NCBI GenBank assembly: GCA_013397845.1
Contig: VZTG01007786.1
Coordinates: 38,185-102,184, forward strand
Length of the DNA: 64,000 nucleotides
Origin: Melanocharis versteri
Taxonomy: Eukaryota > Chordata > Aves > Passeriformes > Melanocharitidae
Direction: 5' to 3'
A model generated the notes under the pieces. It was not told where the DNA came from. It was given only the letters and a program-made list of their open reading frames with translations, and did not search any database. The first letter of the stretch is position 1, and every line of letters starts with the position of its first letter. Both the position numbers and the translations under genes were made by a program. Shown here piece after piece: positions 24,918 through 37,307 of the stretch.

Positions 24918-25050
24918 TGAACTCACGAAGCAGTGCTCAGATTCCCCACTCTCAAACAGGATGACATCCTTTATGAAGACTGCGATGGCTCTCATGATGA
25001 AGGACATGAAGAGATGCATGTGAATGTAATTTCGAGTGCAGTGTAGTTTT
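24918..25050 (-). CDS. VIPR1: VIPR1 exon 6: TM2 and first extracellular loop
   Basis: This 133-bp exon has the acceptor ctccccaacag and the donor GTAAGT, entering with one base of a split Arg codon and leaving in phase 0. It encodes KLHCTRNYIHMHLFMSFIMR, then AIAVFIKDVILFESGESEHC and FVSS. KLHCTRNYIHMHLF is nearly invariant in VPAC1, and the His of YIH belongs to the class B polar network. AVFIKDVILF completes TM2; the Lys is part of the ligand-contacting face in this family. The loop FESGESEHC is close to the FDSGESDQC of mammalian VPAC1 and unlike VPAC2 or PAC1. Coding identity to the family is very high across the exon. Confidence 0.95.
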
Positions 25051-26997
25051 CTGTTGGGGAGAAATGAAACACTTCTGAACAGCAAATCTCAAAAGCGTTA
25101 TTTTTATATTTACGTGGTTCTTCTACCATGACATAGAGTCCCAATTAAACATTAGAAACCCTGAGACAGGCTCTGGTCTGATGAACGTCACCACAAATCC
25201 ACTTAAGCCTCTTTAAATCCACGGAACGTGGCAGTCCACGTATCTGCAGCAGTGCTGCTGCTTTTTCAGTCCTCAGAAAAACAGGACAAAATACAGGGTG
25301 ACAGAAAACAGGTCCATCCCATGGCTCTCCGCTGGAAAAGAAATGTTTTTGACTGAGCAGGCTGTGCTCATGACAAAGGGCTGTTTTCTACACAATGCTT
25401 CTGCTGCAATAATTCTTTTCAAAGTGAAACGTCTCTTCAAGCAGGCAAATAAATTCTTAACATCTGTTGCCAGAATTAACACATATTACAGGCTTTCTGG
25501 AGCAATGTGAACTATATTTTCACTTAAAAATTACTGGTTGTTAATGATACTGAGAACTACACCAGAGTTTTTCTATCCCTTGCCTGCTCATATTTTGAAG
25601 AATAATTCTGATCAAGAAGGAGCTTTTTTTCCAAGTGAGACTTTACATCAGCTACAATGAAAGGCCTGATAGTCTGGAAATGGGTGCTTTGTACAGACAC
25701 CAGAACCACACCAGGCCTCACTCCACAAAACAATCAAATTACCACCTCCTAATGAGCCACTGTGCATTGGCAGAGCTTGTGCTCCTAATCCCAGAGGATG
25801 GCAAGATAATGGGGCTGAGCTGAGTCCTCTGTGCCTACAGGCAGAGACAAGTCAAGTTAAGCTGTTTCCCATGAAGGAAGAGCAGGATCCTCAGCGGTTT
25901 CACCAGCCTGGCTGGCACCTCGCACATCGTGGAGGTAATTTGCATGTCTGATTGACTCCTCCCTTGGAAGAGGAGTGGAGAGGAGAAGTGCAGAGTTGCT
26001 GAAGGGCGAGGCCAGCCTTGGTGTGAGAGTTACCCTAGAAAATGTGCTCTGTCCTACATGGGGAGATGGAACCACATCCAAAGGGTTCTTCCATCTCACA
26101 GAGGTCCACTTTTTGCCGTTCTCCCTTTACATAAATGAATTTATGATAGGAGATTACATATATGCAGACTTCTTCATTGGAGGCACCCAGATTTAGATGC
26201 CTGAATCTATTACAAACAGTAGAGAGAAAAATTAATCCATTTGCTGCAATCTGGGATTCTAATGCCACTTGATGAGCTGCAGAGTATCTGCCCATCCATC
26301 CATGAGGGTTGGGGTCTCCTGAAGGCCCTGCATCGTATCTGCCACACTTGTGCTCATCTCAGGGACACCAGCAAGTCTAAAATGGCTCTGGGTGTCTCTG
26401 TCTTGCCGTAGAGTGGCAGCAGGAAGCGTTTCTGGAAGGCTTTGGGAGGAAGCAGGTTCCCCAGAGAAACTGTGGATGTCCCATCCCTGGAAGTGTCCAA
26501 GGCCAGGTTGGATGGGATTTGGAGCAACCTAGGGTAATGGAAGGTGTCTCTGGCCACGGCAGGGGGTGAAACTGGATGATCTTTGAGGTCCCTTCCAACC
26601 CAAACCATTCTGGGATTTTGTGATCCTGGATATTCTTGGATGCAATTTTGGATCCCATTTTGAATATTTTAGGTAGAAATTCCATGGTATCCACACACAC
26701 CATTCTGACTAGGACTGTAACTCTCTAACAGAGATCCATCGTGCAACAATCTGCCTTTGGTGAGGTGAATCCACCTAAATCATCGGATTCGGGTTACAAT
26801 TCTCACACAAAGGTCACAAATCACACACCAAAACACAGAGACACTGAAAGATGGACAACTTCCCTCCCTTATCCAATGCAGATGGACAGAAATCTTGGGC
26901 ATCTTCCTGTGACACTCATAGCCTGTACAGCCTGTAAATTACCAGCTTTTGAGCCATCCTCTTCCTTTTCTGTGCCTTTTTCTGCTCGTGGTCTTAC
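25051..26997 (-). other. VIPR1: VIPR1 intron 5
   Basis: The intron separates the TM1 and TM2 exons. It has one plus-strand CR1 fragment (about 26450-26631) and otherwise unique sequence with no gene seen. Confidence 0.85.
26450..26631 (+). repeat. CR1 LINE fragment
   Basis: Forward CR1: gatgtcccatccctggaagt, ggccaggttggatgggattt, cccttccaacccaaaccatt and the end ctgggattttgtgatcctgg. Confidence 0.87.
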
Positions 26998-27098
26998 CTG
27001 AAGAGACACAGGATGATCATGGCAGCCGTGAGGGCGATGAGGGATAAGGTGTGTCCGATGGTGTAGCCGGTCTTGACCGTCCCGTAGAACGCCGTTTG
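26998..27098 (-). CDS. VIPR1: VIPR1 exon 5: TM1
   Basis: This 101-bp exon runs from the acceptor ttcacaccag to the donor GTAAGA (phase 0 in, phase 2 out). It encodes QTAFYGTVKTGYTIGHTLSL and then IALTAAMIILCLF plus the first two bases of an Arg codon. The segment YTIGHTLSLIALTAAMIILCLF is a clear hydrophobic span, the first transmembrane helix. FYGTVKTGYTIG before it is the strongest VPAC1-specific stretch in the window; VPAC2 has FYILVKAIYTLGY here. The split Arg codon continues into exon 6 as R-KLHCTRNYIH, the usual first intracellular loop of this subfamily. The exon is too short to show as a long open frame and was found from its splice sites and homology. Confidence 0.93.
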
Positions 27099-28499
27099 CT
27101 GGTGTGAAGGAAAGAAAACAGGGCTTTCAAAGAGGTCCCAAAATGCACTCCTAAACACAGCATCACTGACTGCTGGGACAAGGAAATCATCCTACTCCAT
27201 TCTCTTTGAACATCTCCAACTCTTTCACCCTTTAAAATCCCATCCAGTAGCGCACGTGATTCAAACACTGCCGGCGTGGGTGAGGAGAAGCAGGGCTTGG
27301 ATCACTCCAAACCCAGGTTATAGTTGCTCAAGGGAAAGGTTTCTGCTGGAAGGAGGTTGATTTGACACCTTCAGAGACAGCTAGAGCCTAAAACCTCGTG
27401 GAACAGGAGTGACCAACGTCCAGCTAAAGAGTGCACGACGCTGGGTCTGGCGTGGTGAGTGCGGCGAGACTCATTTTATTAAGGAGGTTTGAGGGCAGAA
27501 CTGTCTGGGAAATTGGTTTGCTTTCGTGGAATTTCCACTGTGTTTAGGCAATAAAAAGGTAAGATGTTCTCACTGTTAACTCAGGAATATGTGTTAAGTT
27601 GGAAATTGGTTGATGGTTTTTCCCCTTGACAGCACACTGAGGGAATCTCTGAGCATGGGGCACCGCAGGGCTTGGACCCAACAGGGAATCCCAGTCTAAA
27701 TAAAACGGGCAAATAAGTTCCCCAAGGCTCTCTGGCAACACTCTAAATCAATAGATTTTGATTTTCAGCTTAAATAAAAAAAAAGGACAAAAATTTCAAA
27801 AGATAAAAGTATTTAGACATTTATCTTATCATTCAAAAAACCCCAAAAGCCAAGTATTTATGAGAATCTAACTCAATTTATGCAAAATTTTTTTTTTTTT
27901 CCAGCTCTTTATTGACCTTTCTCTGTTTTCCTTATTATCATCTTCTATAAACAACCCAAACAACCCAAACCACAAAGAGCAGGTTAGACAGAAAATCTAA
28001 ACCCAACATTGTCGGGAGAAATACTCTTCCATAACATTGAGAGTTGACATTTTTATGTGCTATTTTCATAGGCTTTGACAGGTATTTGGTACTTTACAGA
28101 ACCAGCGAGGCTGGGAGGTGCTGCAATCCTTTAGCATTTGCACAAGCCAGCTTGGAGGGGTGTCAAAACAAGAGAGGTTTCAGAGGTAACACTGATCACA
28201 TCTTCCACCACACATCTCAGAGGCGGTTAAAGCACCACGTCTTTACAGCTCCCCTCAGTGAACCCACATCACTGAGAGCTTTGGGCCACTCTGAATACAT
28301 AATTAACGGGTTTCAGGGTAATTTATCTGCCTGGTCTTGCCCAGATAAAGCCAGGAGGCTGCTGTGGTGGTGAACCCACCCTGTTCGGTGTGGTCATAGC
28401 TGAGCCTCGCTCATCTGCACTGCAAGGAGGGACTTGCACTGCAGTAGGGAACAGCAGAGGTTGCTCTGTTCTGCCCCACTGCCCCAAAACTGCCTAATT

Positions 28500-28985
28500 T
28501 AGAATCCTAGAAGGGTTTAGGTTGGATGGGACCTTAAAGATCTCGTTCCACCTCCTGCCATGGCAGGGACACATTCCACTGTCCCAGNAGGGTTTGGGTT
28601 GGATGGGACCTTAAAGATCTCGTTCCACACTGTGCCCTTCCACTATCCCAGGCTGCTCCAAGCCCCGTCCAACCTGGCCTTGGGCACTTCCAGGGATCCA
28701 GGGGCAGCCACAGCTGCTGTGCCAGGGCCTCCCCACCCTCACAGCAAAGAACTTCCTCCTAATATCCAACCTAAACCTGCTCTCTGTCAGTTTGAAGCCA
28801 TTTCCCCTTGTCCTGTCACTCCAGACCCTTGTAAAAAGCCCCTCTCTTGTCTTCCCTGTCAGCTCCCTCCAAGGCTGCAATTAGGGCAGCACTGAGCCTT
28901 CTCTTCTCCAGGCTGAACAAGCCCAACTCTCCCAGCCTTTCCTCCCAGCAGAGCTGCTCCATCCCTCCAGTTCCAGGAAAGACCT
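28500..28985 (-). repeat. CR1 LINE fragment with a duplicated head at a gap
   Basis: A long reverse CR1 (ggctgctccaagccccgtcc, ttcctcctaatatccaacct, ggctgaacaagcccaactct). The first about 75 bases appear twice, on either side of a single N at 28588. Confidence 0.85.
28588..28588. other. One-base assembly gap
   Basis: A single N with the same CR1 head text on both sides. Confidence 0.95.
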
Positions 28986-30805
28986 GGCCAGCAGAAGGAG
29001 GGAGCTCGTGGTAGGGGACTGTGGGAGGAAGAGGTTGTCCCACACTTCATTTAGGAGAGCAGAGCAAAGTAGGCCTTCTGCTTCTTAGAGTTATTCCCAG
29101 GAGCAAGTTATGCACAGAAAATTCCTGGTGTTATTCAACAAGCAATTCCCTGCTTTTCCCCCCATATTTTACAGTGACAAATCCTTTTTGTGCAGAGAGG
29201 GATGGTTCTGCATTCAGCCTTGATGCAGGATGTGGAGTCATCTCTGTTCTGGAAACAGCACATAATGACTTCTCACTCTTCACTGCACTTGCTAATGACA
29301 ATTGGTTCCTATTTTAGAGATATCAAAGCAGAGAATTTGACCCAAGATCAAAAATGAAATTGAAATTTCACTCAGGGTCCAGATTATAAAATATTCTTAT
29401 TAGAAAAGAGAGGGATGTAGATAAGTGGAGGCAATGCATGCCTGACTGATTTACAGAATGAAATCAGGCAACTTCATCATTGTCTCTTTGACTTCTAAAA
29501 GCTTCTGCCTAATTTCACAGGAGTGTGATAATAACAATTATTTGAGGTAGGTGCTAAACAGATTAACTGAGATTTATTTTCCTTGGTTTCTGTTCAGTAA
29601 CCTCAACATTTGTCCCTTGGTTGACAATGAGAAACATTTACAGTTTTGAGAGAAAAAGAAGAGAAATGCTGATATAAAGTCTTTCAGTAGCCAAGTGTGT
29701 TTGGGGTTTGTTTCATCCAGCCCAAAGTCATAGGGGTTCCCTCGAGAGGAAATGAAAAGAGATCCTTTTGGAGAGAAATGTGGGCTGAACTGACCTCTGG
29801 AGGTGTCTCTTTATCCCACCATCTCCAGGCAGGACCTGCAGAGGCCCTGGGGTGGCCCCTGCGAGCAGATGGGAGCACACCAGGGAGAGGAGCATCACAT
29901 CTGACACAGGGACAGCAAAATAACCCCTCTCTGCATTTGCTAATGCACCACTTGTGAAGGTCAGCTTGGAGGGGGGCTCATCATTGCTGCATGGACCCCA
30001 CGAGCAGCACTTTGGTGCTCACATCATCTGCTGCTTAGGGACTGCCAAAACTCACAGCTAGAACCTTACACACTGCCCTTATTTATTTTTCATATTTTTC
30101 TTGTTGTTTCTGACCTGAGACCAAAAGTTCATGAAGTATTTTACTCCTGGAAGCTTATCAGTCTTTCCTGGACCTCGTGTCCTGTACAGACTGCTGTTTT
30201 GTTTCTGGTTTTTGGGTTTTTTTTCCCCTATTTCCTTTACTTCTTGCTCCCCAAACTGGCAGGAAATTCAACAACAACAACAAAACAAAAACCTATTCTT
30301 CTTCACAGGCTGCTAGCGCGTGTTCACCCCCCTCAGCCACCTTTCAGACAAATTGGACTTTAACAGCAGGAAATCAAGGGAAAATAATTAAGAAAGAATT
30401 AAAAGCACACAATAGAGGTTCTCCTGGTAACGCGGCGCTCTGGCAACGCTGCAGCCTATTGGGTGGCCGGAGCACGTCCCAGGAATTCCCAAATCCCCTG
30501 TGCAGCAGGAGCACAAACCAGAGCTCGGGTGGGAGTCCTTGCAGAGCAGAGCTGGAGCAATGATTTTTGCAGCCACAGCTCGGTCTGAGGGATGGACACT
30601 CGAGGATGTGAAGTGCTGCCTGACCTTGAAGGCAGACTAAGGCTCTCTTCAGCAGGGCCCTGAAGTTCTTGGTGCACCTCTCTCTTTGCTGTTTTCTGTT
30701 TTCTTCCACACCCAGAGCTGGCTCAGCTCTGCTCAGATCCCCTGTTAACTCTTTGAGTGCCTGGCGATGCGTGACCACGCACGGACACCTCTCACCACAT
30801 CAAGC

Positions 30806-31135
30806 CATAGAATCCCAGAATGGATTGGGTTGGAAGGGATCTTAAAGATCGTCTCATTCCACCCCCTGCCATGGGCAGGGACACCTTCCACTATCCCAGG
30901 CTGCTCCAAGCCCTGTCCAACCTGACCTTGGACACTTCCAGGGATCCAGGGGCAGCCACAGCTTCTCTGGGCACCCTGTGCCAGGGCCTCACCACCCTCA
31001 CAGGGAGGAATTTCTTCCCAATATCTCATCTAAACCTGCCCTCCTTCAGCTTAACGCCATCCCCCCTTGTCCCATCACTCCATGCCCTCGTGAAAAATCC
31101 CTCTCCAGCCTTTTTGCAAGCCCCCTTTAAATACT
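30806..31135 (-). repeat. CR1 LINE fragment
   Basis: Reverse CR1 with good conservation, from catagaatcccagaatggat through ttcttcccaatatctcatct to agccccctttaaatactgga. Confidence 0.9.
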
Positions 31136-31859
31136 GGAAACACTTATTCAATAATTATTGAGAATCCTATGCCCAACACTCACAAACACTGACATATGGC
31201 ATAAAACCGAAAAAAAAAAAACATGGGCAGTGGTTTAATAAAAACACATTAACCTATTATATAAAAATATAGATACTGCAACATGATTGCAGTGAAATAC
31301 AACTTTTCTTGCATAAGCTTTTTCTTGTTGACTATGGGACTGCTACAGGTGATTAGTTTAGATTAGATGCTGAACTTTGAGTTAGGTGAGGTGAATCTTG
31401 CTTCTGACATTTGTTATCCTCTTTAGACTTTACCCTTCATGTCTCAGCATGCAGCAAACCAGTAACAAACTCCTTCCTGTGGAATGACAATGCTCTGTAA
31501 AGCTAATTATACATTGGTCAGCGATTGCTAATTTATACACAAACAATATCCCAGAGAACCTTTGGATTTTCGATCAAAATTTAGCAAAATTTCATGAGGA
31601 TGTGGGCTCCCTACAGTGATTAGATATTTAGCTGGTTGAGATCTGCAGAGCAGCACTGATGGCAAGTAGGTTATGTAATTTTTATCCTTTTACAGCTTTT
31701 GATGCTTATGTTGCCACAGAAAGGCTGGAATCACCATATCTACTTAAACATAAATATAAATGTGGAGGGCTTGTTTCAAAGTGCACTGTGGAAAATAAAA
31801 CACCTGAAATTAGGTGTGGGCATCACATAGACAATGGTCTGATCTTCTCAGGTCCTGCC

Positions 31860-32012
31860 ATCCTGGAAATTTTGGATGTCCCCTCCCTGGAAGTGTTCAA
31901 GGCCAGGTTTGGAACAACCTGGTCTATGGAAGGTGCTCCTGCCCATGGCAGGGGGTGGAATGAGGTGATCCTTAAGTTCCCCTCCATCCCAAGCCATTCC
32001 ATAGTTCTGTGA
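31860..32012 (+). repeat. CR1 LINE fragment 192 bp from exon 4
   Basis: Forward CR1: gatgtcccctccctggaagt, ggccaggtttggaacaacct, gcccatggcagggggtggaa, and the end ccattccatagttctgtgag. Confidence 0.87.
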
Positions 32013-32203
32013 GCCTATGACATCAAAAGGAAGATTGTTTCCTTGGCCAAACACTTGAACTCTTCTTCCAAGGATCCTCAAGAGGATTCTTCCCTCTTGA
32101 GGAATCAGAGTGGGAATGGGAAAAAATTGGGCATGGGAAGATCATACAATCCTGGTATTGATCCCTGCTAAATCTCGATGTCCATCCACCCAGGTTTACA
32201 AAC

Positions 32204-32307
32204 CTCTTCCCCCGGAGTGCTGTTGGAATCATATCCACAAGCTACGGCGTAGGGTGCAGGGTACACATCTGACCAGCCCTGGCTTGTGCAATTCCTGGTC
32301 ACGTTCC
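32204..32307 (-). CDS. VIPR1: VIPR1 exon 4: end of the ectodomain
   Basis: This 104-bp exon follows the acceptor ttttcctccag and enters in phase 1, giving GNVTRNCTSQGWSDVYPAPY and then AVACGYDSNSTPGEE. The C..(Q)GW and ACG motifs supply the last two ectodomain cysteines. Sequons NVT, NCT and NST are visible, more than in the matching human segment as I remember it. The exon leaves in phase 0 after GAA GAG, where the next base triplets GTTTGT must act as a weak donor. That join produces EE followed by QTAFYGTVKTGY, which matches the EQQTMFYGSVKTGY junction of mammalian VPAC1. The WSDVYPAPYAVACGY text also resembles VPAC2 (WSETFPDFVDACGY), which is expected of close paralogues. Confidence 0.92.
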
Positions 32308-35300
32308 CTGGAGGAAAAGAAAAAAAACCATGATTTAAAAAGAAACCTTCAGTTTGCTGTTAAACCAGCTTCTGCCTTTTGTGGTACAAACGCCAGAGCA
32401 CAATTCTTGTAAACTTAGAGTAAAACTCTCATACTTTTTCCTTGCTATTAATTCTTCATATTACACAGAACTCATAAATGGGAGGGACCCATTGTGTTCT
32501 AAAGTCCAGACCCCAATAAAAAAGTAAATTTGAATACAGAGGTGCACACAAAACTTCTCCTCCAGTGGTACCACAATGCCAGTTGTACCCAGACCTTTGG
32601 TTGCTGGCACTGCACCAGTATTGTTTTGAGTGTTTTATTGTCACATCGACTTTGTTCCTGGAAAATTTTTATCTGAACAGAGCAGTGAAGTATTTATGCC
32701 TTTCGCTCTGCCCGTGAGAAGCCAGGACAGGGATAGATAAAGTGCTCATTTCACACAACACAGATAAGGTTGGGGGTCTGGGAACTAAACCCAGTCCTCC
32801 ACACTCAGACCTTGCCTACAACTGAGTCCTGACCAAACGTGATTCCTGGGAAATGAAGTGCACTCTTGCTTGAGAACAAAACCCTTCAAAATTTGGCTGT
32901 GAAGGCAGAAAAACCACACAGTGACAAGCTGTATTGCCTGTTTTAACTTGTGTACTCCAGGGCAAAAAGATTTCCTGGACTGTCAAGCTTGCTGAGTGCC
33001 TGGGGCCTCTGACCAGCTAAAAAGAGCTTTAATTAACACAAGGACATCTCACTCCTTCAGCCAAAGCTGTCAAAACTGAAGTTCACGTGGCTCTTTGGTA
33101 CTCAGAGCTGCCTGACCCATCCAGGATTGTAAGTGAAAAGCACTTCTCACTTTGTAAAACACCTCTGCTTCCTGTCCCAGCTGGGCCTCAAACCCACATC
33201 AGCTTAATCCAGCAAAAGGAGGAGAGACCAGCACTCAGGATAAACCTTACCCCAAGAGGTTTGTGGCCTAAAAGGACAAGACACGAGTTTGTCAAGAAAT
33301 AACAAAGCAGAAATACACCCACCAGCACATTGTAAATTCCCCCAGCACCTTCTCTGACCACCAGGCCCCACGCTGCCCACCTCGCACAGATCCCATTTTT
33401 GGGGCATTCCACTGGTGCCATTCATCACACAAAGCTGGAAAACTGGTCAGTACACCAGAATGAGCAAACAGCAGTCAAAACTCTCTTCTTAAGGTGAAAA
33501 ATGACACCAGTGAAGCTCCAAGAGCTTTGCAAACCTTTCCAACAATAAAGTTCTTTGCACACAAGGGTAAGAAAACTCCTGCAAATGCGAGCAAAATGCG
33601 AGCTGTGAGTCATGAAAATCTTCGAGTGTCACCTCCAGCAGTTTCTGACACTTGAGCCATCTGAGCATCTTCCCAACCATGGGCCTGTCCTGCACTGAAA
33701 TCAGCAGTGGTTTGAATCAGAACATCCCCTGCCTGAAGCCCCTTCTCGAATCCCTGTGACAGGTGGATTTTGGCACTGAAAGTCGCCCCTTTAATCTGTC
33801 TTTGCAGCAGATCCGAATCCAGGAGGGCTCTCAAAGGTGCCTTTGCTCATTTTCACAGCTGCTGCAGGAGCAGCAGGCTCAGCACAGCTCCGTGGGCTGC
33901 TGCTCCCTGCCTTTCCCTGCACAGTGCCTGTTTGCAGTTCTTTTCACCAGGGTTCATGTCGGGATCATAAAGGATCTTGTGCAAACAAATCAAGGGCCTG
34001 ACTGTTCAGAACTTTCAGTTTTTCTGAGGTGTTATGCAATTTCTGTTATTTCTTCTTCGTTACAATGGATCCCATTATCTGGACTTCATTGCTTCCCATT
34101 TCCTGCTCAAAACTCCTCCTCTCTGTTTGGGGATGGCTTTAGATTTCACAGTGGTTTTGGTTCTTTGTTTCTTGTTCTCAGTGAGCTAAGGTGTGCTTCT
34201 TTCAGCTTAATTTTCTCTTATTTCTTCTTCTTAATTGCACTTCCAGTTTTATGATTATTTTAGAATTCTCACCTCTCTCAATACTTTCAAAAATCGTCCT
34301 AATCCTGTAGCAGATGTGGAAACCAACGTAGGGGGAAGAAAAATGACACAGCATCAACGGGTTTAAAAAAATAATATTAAAAATTAATCTGATTTTAGGG
34401 AAACTCACTTCCCAGAGAAGTTCTTCTACCACACTTTGCTGCTCATGTCACTTTTAGATGTGGGAATTCACACACATGGTGTGATACAAGAGACCTTTCT
34501 AATAACTCTCATATTCATCTGATGCCTGAGAGGCACGAAAAGTACGAGGTTAGAAAACAAAGATTTTATCACACCACAATTTGGCTCAAGTGATGGATGA
34601 TGTCTCTCCTCAGACCAAATAACATTTCTAATTACTACTATTTAAAATATCACTACCTATACTAAAAATGAGCAGGAAATTTGGGAGAGAGCCCCACAAG
34701 CTTAGTTCTTCCTCTGAGGTTTACAGGCTCAGCTTAGAATGAAGTATTACACAGATTTTTATGTTCCAAGGTCAAATCCCAGCTCTGCCACAGACCCCTA
34801 ATGAAAATGAGCCAGTTATTGTGGTCTCCCTGGCTCTCAGTTTTTCCACAGGCTTTGGTAATAAAGTCTGATTATTTGTCAAAGGAAAGGCAAATTTTTC
34901 AAAGCACCAGAAGCTGTATTTGCCATTTTCCAGGGCTGTTTCTCACTAATTTGTGTAACGCAAGTTCTCCCTAAAGTGAGCACCAATGGAGTACACTGAA
35001 AATCTAAGTGACAGGATCAGAAAACACAAAGTTTCTGCACTTGGAAATTATCTCCAGCCTTTCAAAGTTCACTAGATTTCCCAGACTTTCTCATCTCCTA
35101 TCAGACTGGAGCTAAAATTTTCAAACTGTCTTCCTGGAGATTTAATGAGAAAGGAGGCCAGGGGTTTCTAACTCAGTTACACGTAATTAGCAATGCAGAG
35201 TGGAGCAGATTCACTGAGAGATGGGAAGCATCCCAGTGCCAGCAGGTTTGTGCTCCAGGCTCTGCTCTATGTTTTGGAAAAACAAGAAGCAAGTCCTTGG

Positions 35301-35357
35301 TGAGAACAGAGTCCCCTCACTCACCTGGTATTAGCTAAAGCCACAAATTAATCTGCT

Positions 35358-35513
35358 TGGGGTTTTTTTGTTTGGTTTTTTCTGTGTTTTTTGTTTGTTT
35401 GTTTGTTTTGTTTTCTGTTTGGTTTTTGTTGTTGTTGTTGTTGGTTTTGGGTTTTTGGGGGGTTTTTGTTTGGTTTTTTCTGTGTTTTTTGTTTGTTTGT
35501 TTGTTTTGGTGGG
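35358..35513. repeat. T/G-rich low-complexity block with an internal duplication
   Basis: A stretch of about 45 bp (tttttgtttggttttttctg and then tgttttttgtttgtttg) occurs at about 35365 and again at about 35464, separated by GTT and TTTTGG repeats. Confidence 0.85.
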
Positions 35514-35703
35514 GCTTGTATTTAATTTCAATCAACGTTACCACTGTCCAACTAGCGCGCCTGTTCCTAAAAACAAGATGAGCTTTTCCATTAAAAAAAC
35601 ACCAACAAGAAAGTTTTCACTTGAAAAAGTCACAAATAACTCTCATTGATTTTAACAATAACCTCATAATGTCTTACAAGAACTCAGTGTCCTGCTCTTA
35701 TCG

Positions 35704-35845
35704 CATTCCAGAATGGCTGAGGTTGGAAGGAACATCTGGAGGTTATCTGGGCCAAAACCCCTGCTCAGGTGGGGTCACCTAGAATGGAACGACCAGATGG
35801 CTTTTGGATATTCTTGGAATCCTTCAAGGATGGAGACTGCGCAAG
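35704..35845 (-). repeat. CR1 LINE fragment (first of two adjoining)
   Basis: attccagaatggctgaggtt, ggaaggaacatctggaggtt and ccttcaaggatggagactgc are CR1 3' text in reverse, of a different subfamily from its neighbour at 35866. Confidence 0.75.
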
Positions 35846-35865
35846 CAAAACCTGTCTCAGAATTT

Positions 35866-35990
35866 AGAATCGTAGAATCATCGTAGAATGGTTTGGGTTG
35901 GAAGGGACCTCAAAGTCCAGTTCCAACCTCCCTGCCACGGGCAGGGAACCTTCCATGAGGCCTCCTTGTTGTCACTGAGAGGAATTTCCT
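35866..35990 (-). repeat. CR1 LINE fragment (second of two adjoining)
   Basis: It starts with the short terminal repeats gaatcgtagaatcatcgtag, then gggttggaagggacctcaaa and ctgccacgggcagggaacct, in reverse orientation. Confidence 0.82.
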
Positions 35991-37307
35991 TCCTTTTGAC
36001 ATGATTTATTCATGACACAGCAGAAGAGAAGGGAGGAGTTTGTGGAACAAAGATAAAACCAGAGCATTTTCTTTATCAGAGGTGTTTGATCTGGGCAGGA
36101 GTTAAACACTGAACAGATGAACTGAATAAATGCATGGTGTTGTTGTCTAAGCCTCGTTCTTTAGGTTTTTTTTCTCTTACTTAATTTCTTTCTGCCTCTC
36201 ATCTGTTTCAAACACACCCTTCAAACTCAGAGACGTGTCTGAAAGTTCCTGTTACAGGTGAGGTTTTACTGCTTTGATCTTCTTGGAAAAAATCCCTTTT
36301 ATTGGCTTTTAATGGGAGTTTGAATCCATACAAAGAGATTTGAGGTCAGTCATGGCTCAGGGGTGTTGGCTTTTGCCCCCTCTTGCTTTCCTTGCCCTTT
36401 TCTGTAGCAGCTTCTGAAGCAGAGGGGAAGGTGTGCTCAGCCCAGCAATCATTCCTGCTTCTCTATCCCCATATTCCATGGACATAAATCGATTTTTTTC
36501 AAGCAGAAACTATTAAAGCAGCAACACTTTGATTATTTACCATTCTTGAGACACCGCTGAGCCCACTGGCACATCTCTACTTTCATTTTTGTTATTGATC
36601 TGCCCCACTGCTCCTGGGAAACACTTGGAACTTGCAGACAGCTTGCACTAAGCTGGAGGCTGGAGTGCTTAGGCCTGGGAAAAACTTGTGGGGAAAGTCG
36701 TGACAGGATAATTTCCCAATTTGCTTTCTCTGCCTCAGTCGTGGTCTCACAAGATCATTCTTTCAGTGCAATTTCTGCCCAGTGTTTCATGTTATTTTAT
36801 ATTTTTGTGTTTCATAACTTCGTGTCATTGTAAAACCTGTGGCATTGGGTCAGCACCTCAAACAAGACAGACTTAATTTCCTTCCTTTGTCATTTTTCAC
36901 ATCACTTGGCCTGCAGATATTACTGCCACATGTCCAGTGAACTTCCTGCACCCTGTTTTTGGGGCAATACTCAATTTTCCCTTATTTTCTTTTCTCCTTC
37001 CTGCACATTTCACTTCTAAGTGTAAAGATCCTGATCCTTAATAAATACAGACAATTCCCCCCTTCTTAACAATAACAGTGTTCCCTTTGATTAGGCACCT
37101 TTTGCAAGCCATTTGTTTTCTCATCCTAAAAGCAGAGCTGTCAAACTTTAGGACAAATTTCTCATTTGATCTTTTGATGCTGCAATCATAGGATTCCAGG
37201 AAACATTTACGAGACAAAGATGCACGTTTTTAGGTAGAAGTGGAGGTAGGGCACCAATCCTTCAGAGGAGAGGGGCACAAGCATTGTGACACCTTGACTG
37301 CAAATAA

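Larger units (their letters stand above)
27099..32203 (-). other. VIPR1: VIPR1 intron 4
   Basis: CR1 fragments lie at 28500-28985 (containing a one-base gap), 30806-31135 and 31860-32012; the last ends 192 bp from exon 4. The remainder, including 29040-30800, is unique sequence with no gene recognised. Confidence 0.85.

Noticed and set aside
33763..34254. 163-codon open frame on the plus strand, Ser/Phe-rich
   Set aside because: No family resemblance, opposite strand to the gene, and the composition fits chance in T-rich intron DNA.
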